The notes under the pieces are model-generated. The model did no database searches. It was given only the letters and a program-made list of their open reading frames with translations, and was not told where the DNA came from. A stretch of DNA of 35,718 nt from Nitrospirota bacterium (GTDB lineage Bacteria > Nitrospirota > Thermodesulfovibrionia > Thermodesulfovibrionales > UBA6898): the NCBI GenBank assembly GCA_021813425.1, contig JAKAKQ010000363.1:1-35718 (forward strand), given 5' to 3'. The translations under genes and the position numbers were made by a program. Position 1 is the stretch's first letter; each line of letters opens with the position of its first letter. Shown piece by piece: positions 8,433 to 17,929 of this stretch.

Positions 8433-8845
8433 TGTTCCGGAAATACAGGGGTATGATAATGGATTTCCTGCATAAGGGCATGTCTCCGGCAGAGATAGCC
8501 TTTGGTGTAGCCCTTGGCAACTTTGTCGGGATATTGCCTTTTCTGGGCTTTCATACTGTAATGGCAATAGGACTCGCATATATCATGAGGCTGAATATAC
8601 TGGTCGTCTTTCTCGGCACACAGATATCGAACCCTTTTTCTTTCCCTTTCATTGTTTTTATAAGCGCACAGATCGGCAGTCTTGTCATGCATGGCACACT
8701 CCTTGACCTTAAATTCACTTCGGATCTGGGTATCATTAAAAAATACATACTGCCGACCATCGTCGGCAGTATTTTGCTCGGCCTTTCAGTCAGCATACCA
8801 TCATATTTCATTACTCTGAAATTCGCGAAAAGATTCAGGCAGTGA
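8432..8845 (+). CDS. DUF2062 membrane protein
   Basis: KGMSPAEIAFGVALGNFVGILPFLGFHTVMAIGLAYIMRLN...GTQISNPFSFPF. Confidence 0.88.
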   Translation: MFRKYRGMIMDFLHKGMSPAEIAFGVALGNFVGILPFLGFHTVMAIGLAYIMRLNILVVFLGTQISNPFSFPFIVFISAQIGSLVMHGTLLDLKFTSDLGIIKKYILPTIVGSILLGLSVSIPSYFITLKFAKRFRQ

Positions 8846-10182
8846 AAATACTTCTGGCATACCCATTTAAACAAGACGCTTACAGAAAGGTAGGATTCGT
8901 TCTTCCGCCAATGGGCATTGCCTATATTGCAGGAGTTCTGAGAAACAACGGCCATACAGTCAGGATAATCGATTTCAATGTGACAGATGAAAAGTTGATT
9001 TTCTCTGATTTTGACCTGGTGGGGATATCCTCAGACACAAGCAGGTATAAAAGCGCGCTCAGATTGGCCAGGGAGGCAAAACAGTCAGGCTGCACTGTTG
9101 TCATGGGCGGCCCTCATGTCAGTTATATGGACACTGAAGCCCTGAATACGGGCATGTGCGATTTTATTGTAAGGTCGGAGGGCGAAGAGACAATGACCGA
9201 GCTTGCAAATTCTCTTCCCGGTGGGGATATCTCAACTGTCAAGGGCATAAGTTTTTTAAAAAACGGGAAAATACATAGGACCGGGGACAGAGGTTTTATT
9301 CAGAATATAGATGACCTTGTGCCTGCGAGGGATCTACTTGACATGAAATCTTACAGGCACCTTGAAATGGGTAAGCGCAAGATGACCTCTGTTTTAACCA
9401 GCCGGGGCTGTCCTTTCGGATGCTCTTTCTGCTGCTCTACCGAATTCAGCGGAAGAAAATGGAGGTCAAGGACACCTGCAAGAATTGTTGACGAGATTGA
9501 AGATATCGTAACGAATCACGGTTTTAACGGCATCGCCTTCCTTGATGACAATTTCACCCTTGACGCAATAAGGGTTATCGGTATATGCGACGAAATAATG
9601 CGCAGGGGCATTGATATATACTGGTGGTGCTTTTCGAGGGCGGATACATTGCTCAGGAACGAGGAGATGGTAAGGAAGATGTCAGAGGCCGGTGCGAAAT
9701 ATATCTTTATCGGGTTTGAGTCCGGTCATCAGGGGACACTCGACAGCTATAACAAAAAAACGACTGAGACAACGGCTAAGGCTGTAACCAAACTTTTAAG
9801 GAAATATAAAATATCGATACACGGGAGTTTCATTATCGGGAATATCGACGAAACAAGGGACATGATACTCGACACAATTAAATATTCCAAAAAGATAGAC
9901 CCTGAAGCAATACAGTATTCGATCCTTACACCCTACCCGGGCACAAGACTTTTCGATAATGTTAAAGCCAGGATAATCTCCTTCGACTGGGACCTCTATG
10001 ACTGCCTTCATTCTGTAATAAAAACGGATTTTTTAGGCAGCGATGAACTCGAATCGATGCTTAAAAAGGCATATATGTCTTTCTACCTTTCCCCCAAAAA
10101 AGTAGTTGCCGGACTTATAAGCGGGCTGAGGGGTAAAGGCATAAAGCTGAGTTCAATAATAAAGATACTTAGGGGGATATGA
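8842..10182 (+). CDS. B12-binding-domain radical SAM protein
   Basis: VVMGGPHVSYMD...SEGEET and CPFGCSFC (CX3CX2C). Confidence 0.92.
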   Translation: MKILLAYPFKQDAYRKVGFVLPPMGIAYIAGVLRNNGHTVRIIDFNVTDEKLIFSDFDLVGISSDTSRYKSALRLAREAKQSGCTVVMGGPHVSYMDTEALNTGMCDFIVRSEGEETMTELANSLPGGDISTVKGISFLKNGKIHRTGDRGFIQNIDDLVPARDLLDMKSYRHLEMGKRKMTSVLTSRGCPFGCSFCCSTEFSGRKWRSRTPARIVDEIEDIVTNHGFNGIAFLDDNFTLDAIRVIGICDEIMRRGIDIYWWCFSRADTLLRNEEMVRKMSEAGAKYIFIGFESGHQGTLDSYNKKTTETTAKAVTKLLRKYKISIHGSFIIGNIDETRDMILDTIKYSKKIDPEAIQYSILTPYPGTRLFDNVKARIISFDWDLYDCLHSVIKTDFLGSDELESMLKKAYMSFYLSPKKVVAGLISGLRGKGIKLSSIIKILRGI

Positions 10183-11504
10183 TGAAGGTACTTCTGGTCT
10201 CTCCAAACAGGGAGCATCTTCCCGATCCTGTTTTCCCACTCGGACTTGCATATATAGCCGCTGCTGTAAAGAGGTCCGGTCACGAAGTAAAAGTGGCAGA
10301 CCTCTGCTTTTCAGATGATATTGACAGGGACATAAGAGAGTCTGTTAATGGTTTCCTGCCTGACATAGTAGGTGTATCTCTCAGGAACATCGACGATGTT
10401 GCATATCCCAAAAAACATTCCTATCTGAAGGAATACAGGGATGCGATAGAGATAATAAGGAAATTTACCAGCGCCCCTGTTGTGCTTGGAGGCTCAGGCT
10501 TTACAATAATGCCGGAACAGTTCATGAAAGAACTGCATGCCGACTACGGGATAGCCGGCGAAGGAGAGAAGGCATTCCCCGAGTTAATCGAAAATCTTCA
10601 AAAGTCGGTAAGGGGAATCCACTCTTCCCGCACAAAAATAAAGAACATCGATGACATTATGCCTGACAGGGAAATCCTCGACTGTGAATCGTATTACAGG
10701 CTCGGGGGCATGCTGAACATACAGACAAAAAGGGGCTGCCCCTTCAGATGCATTTATTGTACATATCCTATGATCGAGGGCAGGACCGTGAGGATAAGGA
10801 GTCCCTTATCCGTTGCCGATGAGATAGAAGATGTTATTGAAAAGACCGGGGTCCGCCACCTCTTCATTGTTGACAGCACATTCAATTATCCTGTATCCCA
10901 TGCGATGGCTGTCTGCGACGAAATAATTAAACGCCGCCTCGATATAAAATGGTCGTGCTATGCAAACCCTCGTCATATGACAGAAAGACTTGCCGGGGCA
11001 ATGGCAAGGGCAGGATGCACAGGCATAGAATTCGGGACAGATTCCCTTACAGACGAGGGGCTGTCAATAATGGGCAAGGACTTCAACTATGAGAAAGTAA
11101 AAAAGGCATCCGGAATCTGCAGAAAAAACGGCATAAAGTTCTGTCATTTTATATTTGCCGGCTCTCCGGGAGATAATGAGGAGACAGTAAAAACAAATAT
11201 TGACAGACTCGATGAATTAAACCCGGATGCTGCTGTAATTATGGCCGGGATAAGGATATTCCCCGGCACGCGACTTGCTGAAATTGCAAAGGAAGACCTC
11301 GGCATTTCAGATATAGGGCTAAAGCCTGTTTTTTATATGTCAAAAAATGTTTCGAAGAAGATCGACGGTATCGCAGAGTTTGTTTCAAAGAGACGGAACT
11401 GGGTCATGCCTGGATATGAAATAAACATATACCCGAGGCTGCAGAAGAGATTGAGAGAACGCGGGATCAAGGGTTCTTTATGGGAAGAGCTTTCAAAAAG
11501 ATAG
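10179..11504 (+). CDS. B12-binding-domain radical SAM protein
   Basis: VVLGGSGFTIMPEQ...GEGEKAFPELI and CPFRCIYC; start overlaps the upstream gene. Confidence 0.92.
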   Translation: MMKVLLVSPNREHLPDPVFPLGLAYIAAAVKRSGHEVKVADLCFSDDIDRDIRESVNGFLPDIVGVSLRNIDDVAYPKKHSYLKEYRDAIEIIRKFTSAPVVLGGSGFTIMPEQFMKELHADYGIAGEGEKAFPELIENLQKSVRGIHSSRTKIKNIDDIMPDREILDCESYYRLGGMLNIQTKRGCPFRCIYCTYPMIEGRTVRIRSPLSVADEIEDVIEKTGVRHLFIVDSTFNYPVSHAMAVCDEIIKRRLDIKWSCYANPRHMTERLAGAMARAGCTGIEFGTDSLTDEGLSIMGKDFNYEKVKKASGICRKNGIKFCHFIFAGSPGDNEETVKTNIDRLDELNPDAAVIMAGIRIFPGTRLAEIAKEDLGISDIGLKPVFYMSKNVSKKIDGIAEFVSKRRNWVMPGYEINIYPRLQKRLRERGIKGSLWEELSKR

Positions 11505-11751
11505 GTAAAGGCGATACCTGTGCTTACCACGTTATCGAGAGCAGATGCTCGATGTTTGACTGTATGAAGTTGAATTTGCAATTCACTATCATACATTGCC
11601 CCGAACGGTAGCAGATCCCCCCCCTTATCACAACATGCACATTAATGCCTGTTCTTTCATGGTAAGGACAGGGGATATGGAGTTTCCCCGTCGTCTCTGA
11701 AAATCGCTTATCTAAGTACCGGCCTTTCATATCCCATTACAGAACTTCAGG

Positions 11752-12525
11752 CTATGAAGTTCTTCTTCTGCGCTCCGGCATAAACCATACCCACTCTGCA
11801 GGGACCTTTCGAATAAGCTTGGGCCATATCTCTGAAGAGTCCTTATCGAAGACGGTCTTTGAATCTGCCTTCAGTACATGCCAGCCTCCTCTTAAGATTT
11901 CCTGGTCAAGCTGGCGCGGGGCCCACCCTGCATAACCTGCATACATGCGAAATCTCATTTTTTCATCAACATCATCGACCATCTGCCGGAGCAATGCCCT
12001 GCTCGAACTGACATATATATCTTCAAATACATGTTTCGATTGATCGGGATTTGCGCCGGACTTTATGATCATCATCATTTTATTATACTCCACCGGACCG
12101 CCGATATATACTGTATCCTTTCGCTGCTGCAGGCTCTCTATATCAGGGAATAAGGTTGATAGTTTCACTTCAGTCGGACGGTTTATTATCAAGCCGACCG
12201 CTCCATGCATACCATAATCTATAAGGAGTATAACGGTTTCCTTAAATCTCGGGTCCTGCATGTTCCGGCTGGCAACGAGAAACTTCCCCTGGGACAAAAC
12301 AACCTCTGGTTGTTTCCTCTGCGGAGGAGCAGGGGTCTCGGGGACCCTGCAGTGCAGAAATCCGGATTCATCGGCAGAGAAGACCGGGCCGATCACGGGC
12401 ATACCGGGCAACATTATGGTTACCAGAAGGGCCAGAACGGGTACAACGGATAAAATTTTTCTCCGGGCCGGCTTATTCCCGTGATGCATATTCAGCATAA
12501 ACGCATTATACTGCATATTAAACAT
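11752..12525 (-). CDS. YqgE/AlgH (DUF179) family protein with N-terminal signal/TM segment
   Basis: GKFLVASRNMQDPRFKETVILLIDYGMHGAVGLIINRPTEVKLSTLFPDIE...VYIGGPV; preceded by RRKILSVVPVLALLVTIMLPGMPVIGPVFSA. Confidence 0.85.
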   Translation of the reverse strand: MFNMQYNAFMLNMHHGNKPARRKILSVVPVLALLVTIMLPGMPVIGPVFSADESGFLHCRVPETPAPPQRKQPEVVLSQGKFLVASRNMQDPRFKETVILLIDYGMHGAVGLIINRPTEVKLSTLFPDIESLQQRKDTVYIGGPVEYNKMMMIIKSGANPDQSKHVFEDIYVSSSRALLRQMVDDVDEKMRFRMYAGYAGWAPRQLDQEILRGGWHVLKADSKTVFDKDSSEIWPKLIRKVPAEWVWFMPERRRRTS

Positions 12526-12575
12526 CTATTCCAGCAAGCAGAGCGTATTTACACCTGTTTAAATCAATCTCATTC

Positions 12576-14552
12576 TTAAGGGCAGGTGGACGAACTCCCT
12601 CTGTAAGCCCCGGCAGGAGCGGGATTGTTTCTCTGACACTCGTCAAGGTCCTGGGTCACTGTGTTATTCAGGTCTCCAACAGGCGCCAGCGGCGGCTGGG
12701 GACGATCACCTCCCGAGAAGTTTGGCAGGCTGTATGCTGTTGCCGAAAAGACATTGCCACCTGAAACAGGATGGAAATCACCTGCCATCGGATTGACAAG
12801 CTGAGGATTGACAGTATTAATGGAATTCTGTGAAAGCAACTGGGTTGCATTACATGTGGTATTTGCAGTCAGACAGCCCTCGCCTGCACCACCTGCTCCA
12901 AGCGGATGAGTTACAGGACCGTTCCATATTATATTGCCCTTTATCTGGAGATTATTGTCAGATAAGGATGGACTCGGTATATTCGTACCAGACGGTGGAT
13001 ATGCAGTACCGAATATGACAAAATGATTGTAGATGGTCTGCGTGGGAGCAGGATTATAAAAAATGTTGTTATATACATAAACATTCCGGTTGGGGATCCA
13101 TTCACCTCCATCCCCCATACTGACAGGCCCCCATCCTCCTGCCAAATGCCTGGCAGCACATGCAGGCGCATCACCATCGCATGACCTTGAGCCTTGACTG
13201 ATAAGCAAAAGCCCGGCGCCCCTTGAATCATATCCGACCCGGTATAGGGTATTGTAGGCCGCCAGTATATTGTATCCGCCTCTTACTGCAATGCCTGCAT
13301 TCTGGATATTGTATACAATATTGTTTACGAATTTAATATCATATGCCTCATAATGCAACCACGGCGACATCATATATTCAAACCCTGTCCCCTGCCCTGC
13401 TGTAAAACCGATGGCGTTGCAGTTATAAATCTTATTGCCTTCGACCCTGAGATTGGAGCTCCCTCCTTTAATCACGACGCAATCTTCTGAGGCATCATGG
13501 ATGCTGCTTTCGCGAATATGCCCGTAATCAACTGCGACAAAATCCAGGGAAAACCAGGACGCCCCTGAAAATTCACTTTCCTCGATATACATATACTGAG
13601 TCTGATTAACCTTTAAAGTCTCCTGTGGCTGACGCACGCTGCCGTCATAACCACTGAGAGTACAGTGCCTGATCAGAATATGATTCCCGTTTGCGATATG
13701 CACCACATTGCCGCCGCCACCGTAACCCGGATCAGTTACAAAATCCAGGTCAATAAGGTAAAGATACCGAACGTCATTGATGTTTAAATAACCATGTAGC
13801 TTAACAGTGTGGGAACCATCTGCAGCCTGGATAATTACGGGATAAGCGAATGTGCCGTAACGGGCCTCCATCCAGTTCGGGATGCCAGACTCGGGGTATT
13901 CACCGCGTACCAGCTGTATGCGGTATCCTGTTCCGTTTAAAACAGTCCCGGAAGGGATCCTGCCCCATGCTGCGGTGATTGTGCGAAGCGCATTTGAACG
14001 TGAAGAGCCGGTATTGCTGTCATTCCCGTTCAGCGGGTCGACCCATATATCAGTAAGGATCGGATTCCCGATGTTATAGGTATTATTATCATCATTCGTT
14101 CCATATCCCTTCACATCCAGCGTTATCGGATCCCATGAGTTGACGCCGAGATATACCCAAAGATTGTCTCCGAAGTAATCGATACACGGTATGTGGACTG
14201 TACTACTGAAAGAATCGAATGTCGCACATCTTGAACTACCCGGTAAATTTTCTCCTCCATATCCCGGGACGTTCAACCGTATTACCGGATCCCATGCAGT
14301 AACACCTAAATTAACCCAGAGATTTTCTCCAAGATAATCGATGCACGGCATATGGACTGTATTGGACGCAGGATCAAATGTCGAGCATGAACCGTCAGAT
14401 GGAATTGGCGCTGAGGCAATACCGGCATAATCATCCGGAGTGCCGGTCTCCAGTCTGAATCCATAAGCTATTGATTGTGCCGATACTATGACAATAAATG
14501 ACATAAAGAAAGAAAAGAAAAAGACCTTTGTCCCGGGAAAATTGCTTTTCAT
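12576..14552 (-). CDS. Secreted right-handed parallel beta-helix protein with two N-terminal repeats
   Basis: Signal peptide; 'DIWVDPLNGNDSNTGSSRSNALRTITAAW' (DUF1565-like) and beta-helix-like coils (HILIRHCTLSG, LRVEGNKIYNC, YDIKFVNNIVYNI). Confidence 0.82.
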   Translation of the reverse strand: MKSNFPGTKVFFFSFFMSFIVIVSAQSIAYGFRLETGTPDDYAGIASAPIPSDGSCSTFDPASNTVHMPCIDYLGENLWVNLGVTAWDPVIRLNVPGYGGENLPGSSRCATFDSFSSTVHIPCIDYFGDNLWVYLGVNSWDPITLDVKGYGTNDDNNTYNIGNPILTDIWVDPLNGNDSNTGSSRSNALRTITAAWGRIPSGTVLNGTGYRIQLVRGEYPESGIPNWMEARYGTFAYPVIIQAADGSHTVKLHGYLNINDVRYLYLIDLDFVTDPGYGGGGNVVHIANGNHILIRHCTLSGYDGSVRQPQETLKVNQTQYMYIEESEFSGASWFSLDFVAVDYGHIRESSIHDASEDCVVIKGGSSNLRVEGNKIYNCNAIGFTAGQGTGFEYMMSPWLHYEAYDIKFVNNIVYNIQNAGIAVRGGYNILAAYNTLYRVGYDSRGAGLLLISQGSRSCDGDAPACAARHLAGGWGPVSMGDGGEWIPNRNVYVYNNIFYNPAPTQTIYNHFVIFGTAYPPSGTNIPSPSLSDNNLQIKGNIIWNGPVTHPLGAGGAGEGCLTANTTCNATQLLSQNSINTVNPQLVNPMAGDFHPVSGGNVFSATAYSLPNFSGGDRPQPPLAPVGDLNNTVTQDLDECQRNNPAPAGAYRGSSSTCP

Positions 14553-14599
14553 AACCCCTCCTGATTTATATCAATACAAAAAATTTAAAGGGATGTAAA

Positions 14600-14632
14600 C
14601 CCCGTTAGAAAACCTTCGACCTTCTAACGGGG
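14600..14632 (-). terminator. Hairpin downstream of the FKBP gene, candidate terminator
   Basis: Perfect 11-bp stem CCCCGTTAGAA / TTCTAACGGGG with 11-nt loop just after the FKBP stop; T-tract weak. Confidence 0.5.
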
Positions 14633-14642
14633 TAAATTCTAT

Positions 14643-15071
14643 CTACAATATTTCTTCCAGGGTAATATCGAATATAAGATTCTTGCCTGCAAGCGGATGG
14701 TTGCAGTCCATAGTAACTGATTTTTCGGATAAGGCGACCACTGTAACCATAACAGGCACCCCGTCAGCCCTGTACATCTGCAACTGCTGTCCTACCTGAG
14801 GATTAAAGTTCTCAGGCGCCTTGCTCCTGTCAAACTCAAAGACCATATCCTTATTGCGCAGACCATATCCCTTTTCCATCGGGATAAAGATTGTCTTTGT
14901 TTCACCGGTACTCATCCCGATCACGCCTTCTTCAAACCCCGGGATGAAACTACCCCCACCGAGCCTGACCTCAAGAGACGCGCCGCCTTCCGAGGAATCA
15001 AATACCGTCCCGTCTTCGAACTTCCCTGTATAATGGACCCTTATAGTATCCCCTTCCTTAACAATAGCCAT
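14643..15071 (-). CDS. FKBP-type peptidyl-prolyl isomerase (SlyD-like)
   Basis: VHYTGKFEDGTVFDSSEGGASLEVRLGGGSFIPGFEEGVIGMSTGETKTI...DCNHPLAGKNLIFDI. Confidence 0.93.
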   Translation of the reverse strand: MAIVKEGDTIRVHYTGKFEDGTVFDSSEGGASLEVRLGGGSFIPGFEEGVIGMSTGETKTIFIPMEKGYGLRNKDMVFEFDRSKAPENFNPQVGQQLQMYRADGVPVMVTVVALSEKSVTMDCNHPLAGKNLIFDITLEEIL

Positions 15072-15216
15072 TTCCCTGACTCCTTTTATATGCTTTTTTA
15101 AATAGTATAATCTTATTTACAGATACTTTACAATTTAAATGACCTTAAAATAGAAAGCTTGTTATATCATTACAGGAAAAATATCTCATGTCATTTTTAG
15201 GGCAAATTTGATTTTA

Positions 15217-15663
15217 TCATTTAGGGTAAATGGGCTTCTCTAACAGTCTGAGCGTCGCGGCATCTCGCTCCCCATGGCAGTACCTATCAAGTGCGAACGA
15301 AAACACCGAGCCCGATCCTGCTATTTTCTCAAACAGCGTCATCGATGACTTAAACTTCAAATCGTCAGGATAGCCAAAGATTTCTGAAACCGATCCGCCC
15401 CTGAGTGCGACTACGGCTTCCGTGCATTCCAACAGCCTTTTTCCAAGAACAGGATGGTTCAGATACTGCCGGGCTTCTTCAATGCTCTTGATGGAGTAAC
15501 GTTTCGCAGTTGGACTGTACCCCAGTCCATCGATTTGCGGAAATATAAACCACATCCAGTGAGTTCGCTTCTGACCGCACTTAAGCTCTGTGAGCGCTCT
15601 TTCATATACGCCTTCCTGAGCACTCAGAAACCGCTTCAGATCATATGGATCGCCGGGATTCAT
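15217..15663 (-). CDS. DUF1810 family protein
   Basis: DPYDLKRFLSAQEGVYERALTELKCGQKRTHWMWFIFPQIDGLG. Confidence 0.9.
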   Translation of the reverse strand: MNPGDPYDLKRFLSAQEGVYERALTELKCGQKRTHWMWFIFPQIDGLGYSPTAKRYSIKSIEEARQYLNHPVLGKRLLECTEAVVALRGGSVSEIFGYPDDLKFKSSMTLFEKIAGSGSVFSFALDRYCHGERDAATLRLLEKPIYPK

Positions 15664-15819
15664 GTTACCTGCTTCAATTGCTTATATTATATCAGACCTA
15701 AGAATCGAAGGCCCCCTGATTTAATCCATTTCTGTATTCACACGTTCGGGCTTATATGCTATTATTTTGCTCAAGGGACCAGAGAATGCCCTTGGAGTAC
15801 AGCAATCGTTAGACTACAA

Positions 15820-15888
15820 AATAATAATAGAATAATAAGCGCAAGGCGCGCAACAAAACAAGAAAGGAAAATATATGAAGACGGCTAA
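15820..15888 (+). pseudogene. 3' remnant of a BrnT (DUF497) toxin gene
   Basis: Frame reads ...NNNRIISARRATKQERKIYEDG*, the typical BrnT C-terminus, overlapping the start of the next ORF; no recognisable BrnT N-terminus upstream. Confidence 0.7.
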
Positions 15889-16153
15889 AAAAGAAGAAAT
15901 GCGCAAAGAGTACAAGAGGGAGGTTTTAGGCAAAGGAATAAGAGGAAAATATTATGAGGATTACAAAAAAGGGACCAATCTTGTTCTCCTCAGTCCAGAT
16001 GTAGCTGCCGCATTCCCGGATGATGCGTCGGTCAATGAAGCCCTGCGTAATTTAATGAAAATAGCAAGGCAATCAACCAGTCTAACGAAGCGCTCCACCG
16101 GATCGCGGCTTGCCAGCCGCTCCGGGTGCGGCGGATGGGCAAAGGGTAAATAA
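15875..16153 (+). CDS. Antitoxin-like protein (partner position of BrnT)
   Basis: KGIRGKYYEDYKKGTNLVLLSPDVAAAFPDDASVNEALRNLMKIARQS; C-terminal tail runs into a GC-rich hairpin and looks non-native. Confidence 0.6.
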   Translation: MKTAKKEEMRKEYKREVLGKGIRGKYYEDYKKGTNLVLLSPDVAAAFPDDASVNEALRNLMKIARQSTSLTKRSTGSRLASRSGCGGWAKGK

Positions 16154-16207
16154 TAAAAGAGAATCATGATTTCCCGAAAAGGTATCAATAAGATTCCATC
16201 TTATAAA

Positions 16208-16480
16208 TCAACCCGGTTTGTCGGTATATTTCAATCTCACATATCTGTTTTCAGTCCATCGCCATATAGAAACATCATAGTAGCCTGACTTATTTACAGT
16301 CTCAGGCTCTAACCCATGATCACTTGCAATCTCATCAAAGACTTGCTTGGCATCTTTGAAAGAACCAAAATCATTGATCTCAACTACCCTGCCACCCTCC
16401 GCCGCCACTATCAAAAACTTCGCATCGCAAGGCTTATACATTATCCAACTTGCTTTCCTATCAATTACCTTATTGCTCAT
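16208..16480 (-). CDS. Hypothetical protein
   Basis: 90-aa ORF on the same strand as the RM operon; no family recognised. Confidence 0.6.
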   Translation of the reverse strand: MSNKVIDRKASWIMYKPCDAKFLIVAAEGGRVVEINDFGSFKDAKQVFDEIASDHGLEPETVNKSGYYDVSIWRWTENRYVRLKYTDKPG

Positions 16481-16581
16481 GATTAATCTCCAATCTTCAT
16501 TTCAGCGCCACGATGATTATAGTGGTCTTTAGGCTTTTCAATATTCATTTATTTAGAATCGTTTTCTTTTTCTAACAAATT

Positions 16582-17844
16582 TCATTCTGGTAAATGAAAC
16601 AACATCACAGACAGCTTCACCTCTCTGTTTCTGTCTTCGTTGATATGAAACCTGTAGTGAAACCATCCTTCTTCCTGTTCAGAGACAAAGCCCAAACAAT
16701 TATCATGTTCAAGAGTTGTCTTTTTTACTGTTTCCAGCACAGATGAAAATTCTTTGTTTTTTACGAACACAACAACCGCTGCCTTCGAATCTCTCCATGT
16801 TAAATAACTAAGAAGCTGACTTATAGTATCAAAATACGCTTTCTTGCCATGCCAAAACTTCAGCTCGGCAATAAACACATTCTTCCCTTCGTGTCGGAGT
16901 AAAATGTCAGTTTTGCCTGCTTTGTTAAAAGTTTCTCCTGTTGCAGATCCTTCAAAGTTGGGCTCAAGGATTAGTAGCATATGATCCCGAAGATGTTCTT
17001 CCTCTTTTCCTGCATACGTACTGGGTAATCTTTCAAATTGTCTGCCAACATCGTGAATTATTTTCAATATTTGTTGATAAATTGAGTCATCCAGTGTAGG
17101 TTCAGGTATATACCCCTTCTCTGCCACTTGTGGTTTTGTTTTTGTCGGAATGACTTTGGTTCTCTTGGCAGGGATAGAAAACGTTTCTGAAGTATTGGTG
17201 GACTTCCGAATAGGTACGCCTAAAGTCGCCATTAAGTCGTTTTTCTTTAAAAGTTGTTGTTTTCTTGCGTCGAACGCTTGCGATGCAATGGACTCAATTG
17301 ATCTGTTAAAGCTATTAAGATCGTTAGTCAGATATTGATTTTGACTTATCAAGCTATTGATAGTTTGTTCAGACTCTTGTTTGATGTGTTCAGGCTCTAA
17401 ATTAAAATTTATAATCTCAAAGCAAATGCAGTTATCTTCTACTGTTATCCTTGGGGCGTATGATGAAAATGTACTTGCTCTCACTTTTAAAAGTTGCGGA
17501 TCACCAGTGAACGGTAGATGAAATTTTATTATGTCTCGTGCATATGATTTTCCAGAATCCACCCAATATGTATTTGGATGTCTTTCCGCAGGTATTTGAG
17601 CCTCATAGGTAGACACACTAAGCTGCTCTCTCTGCAATTCAATAGGCTGCATTGTGTATTCTGAAACAAGATGTTCAATAAATTCTGTCTTATTAACATT
17701 TAGGATGTAATTGTCTGGTTGGGAGTTTATATCAGAAACGACTTGCGCTTTTTGATTCTCTATCAATGAAAAACCATCGTACTCTGAAAATGCATGGAAC
17801 TCAGCCCCGTATCTTGCTCTCATTTTTGATTCCTTTTCCAACAA
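16582..17844 (-). CDS. Uncharacterised protein with C-terminal PD-(D/E)XK-like nuclease domain
   Basis: FNKAGKTDILLRHEGKNVFIAELKFWHGKKAYFDTISQLLSYL gives a D-X(n)-ExK core; directly downstream of the RM fusion gene. Confidence 0.65.
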   Translation of the reverse strand: MLEKESKMRARYGAEFHAFSEYDGFSLIENQKAQVVSDINSQPDNYILNVNKTEFIEHLVSEYTMQPIELQREQLSVSTYEAQIPAERHPNTYWVDSGKSYARDIIKFHLPFTGDPQLLKVRASTFSSYAPRITVEDNCICFEIINFNLEPEHIKQESEQTINSLISQNQYLTNDLNSFNRSIESIASQAFDARKQQLLKKNDLMATLGVPIRKSTNTSETFSIPAKRTKVIPTKTKPQVAEKGYIPEPTLDDSIYQQILKIIHDVGRQFERLPSTYAGKEEEHLRDHMLLILEPNFEGSATGETFNKAGKTDILLRHEGKNVFIAELKFWHGKKAYFDTISQLLSYLTWRDSKAAVVVFVKNKEFSSVLETVKKTTLEHDNCLGFVSEQEEGWFHYRFHINEDRNREVKLSVMLFHLPE

Positions 17845-17879
17845 CCTAAATATGTCTTCTGCAATGTTTTAATGGCTCA

Positions 17880-17927
17880 CTACTTTTCCTTCCTCACCCC
17901 TATAAGTTTCCTGATCATCGTATTCAT
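17880..17927 (-). other. 15-codon ORF ending in GVRKEK
   Basis: MNTMIRKLIGVRKEK*, 2 nt after the upstream stop; C-terminus matches the 57-aa protein at 20580-20753. Confidence 0.3.
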
Positions 17928-17929
17928 AC

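Noticed and set aside
11333-11730. Two minus-strand ORFs that would fuse if the G8 run near 11617 were G9
   Set aside because: The fused protein matches no family I recognise, and most of one ORF is antisense to the radical SAM gene; could be real but unsupported.
15454-15888. 144-aa plus-strand ORF
   Set aside because: Its first part is antisense to DUF1810; only the last ~23 residues (BrnT C-terminus) look genuine, so listed as a remnant instead.
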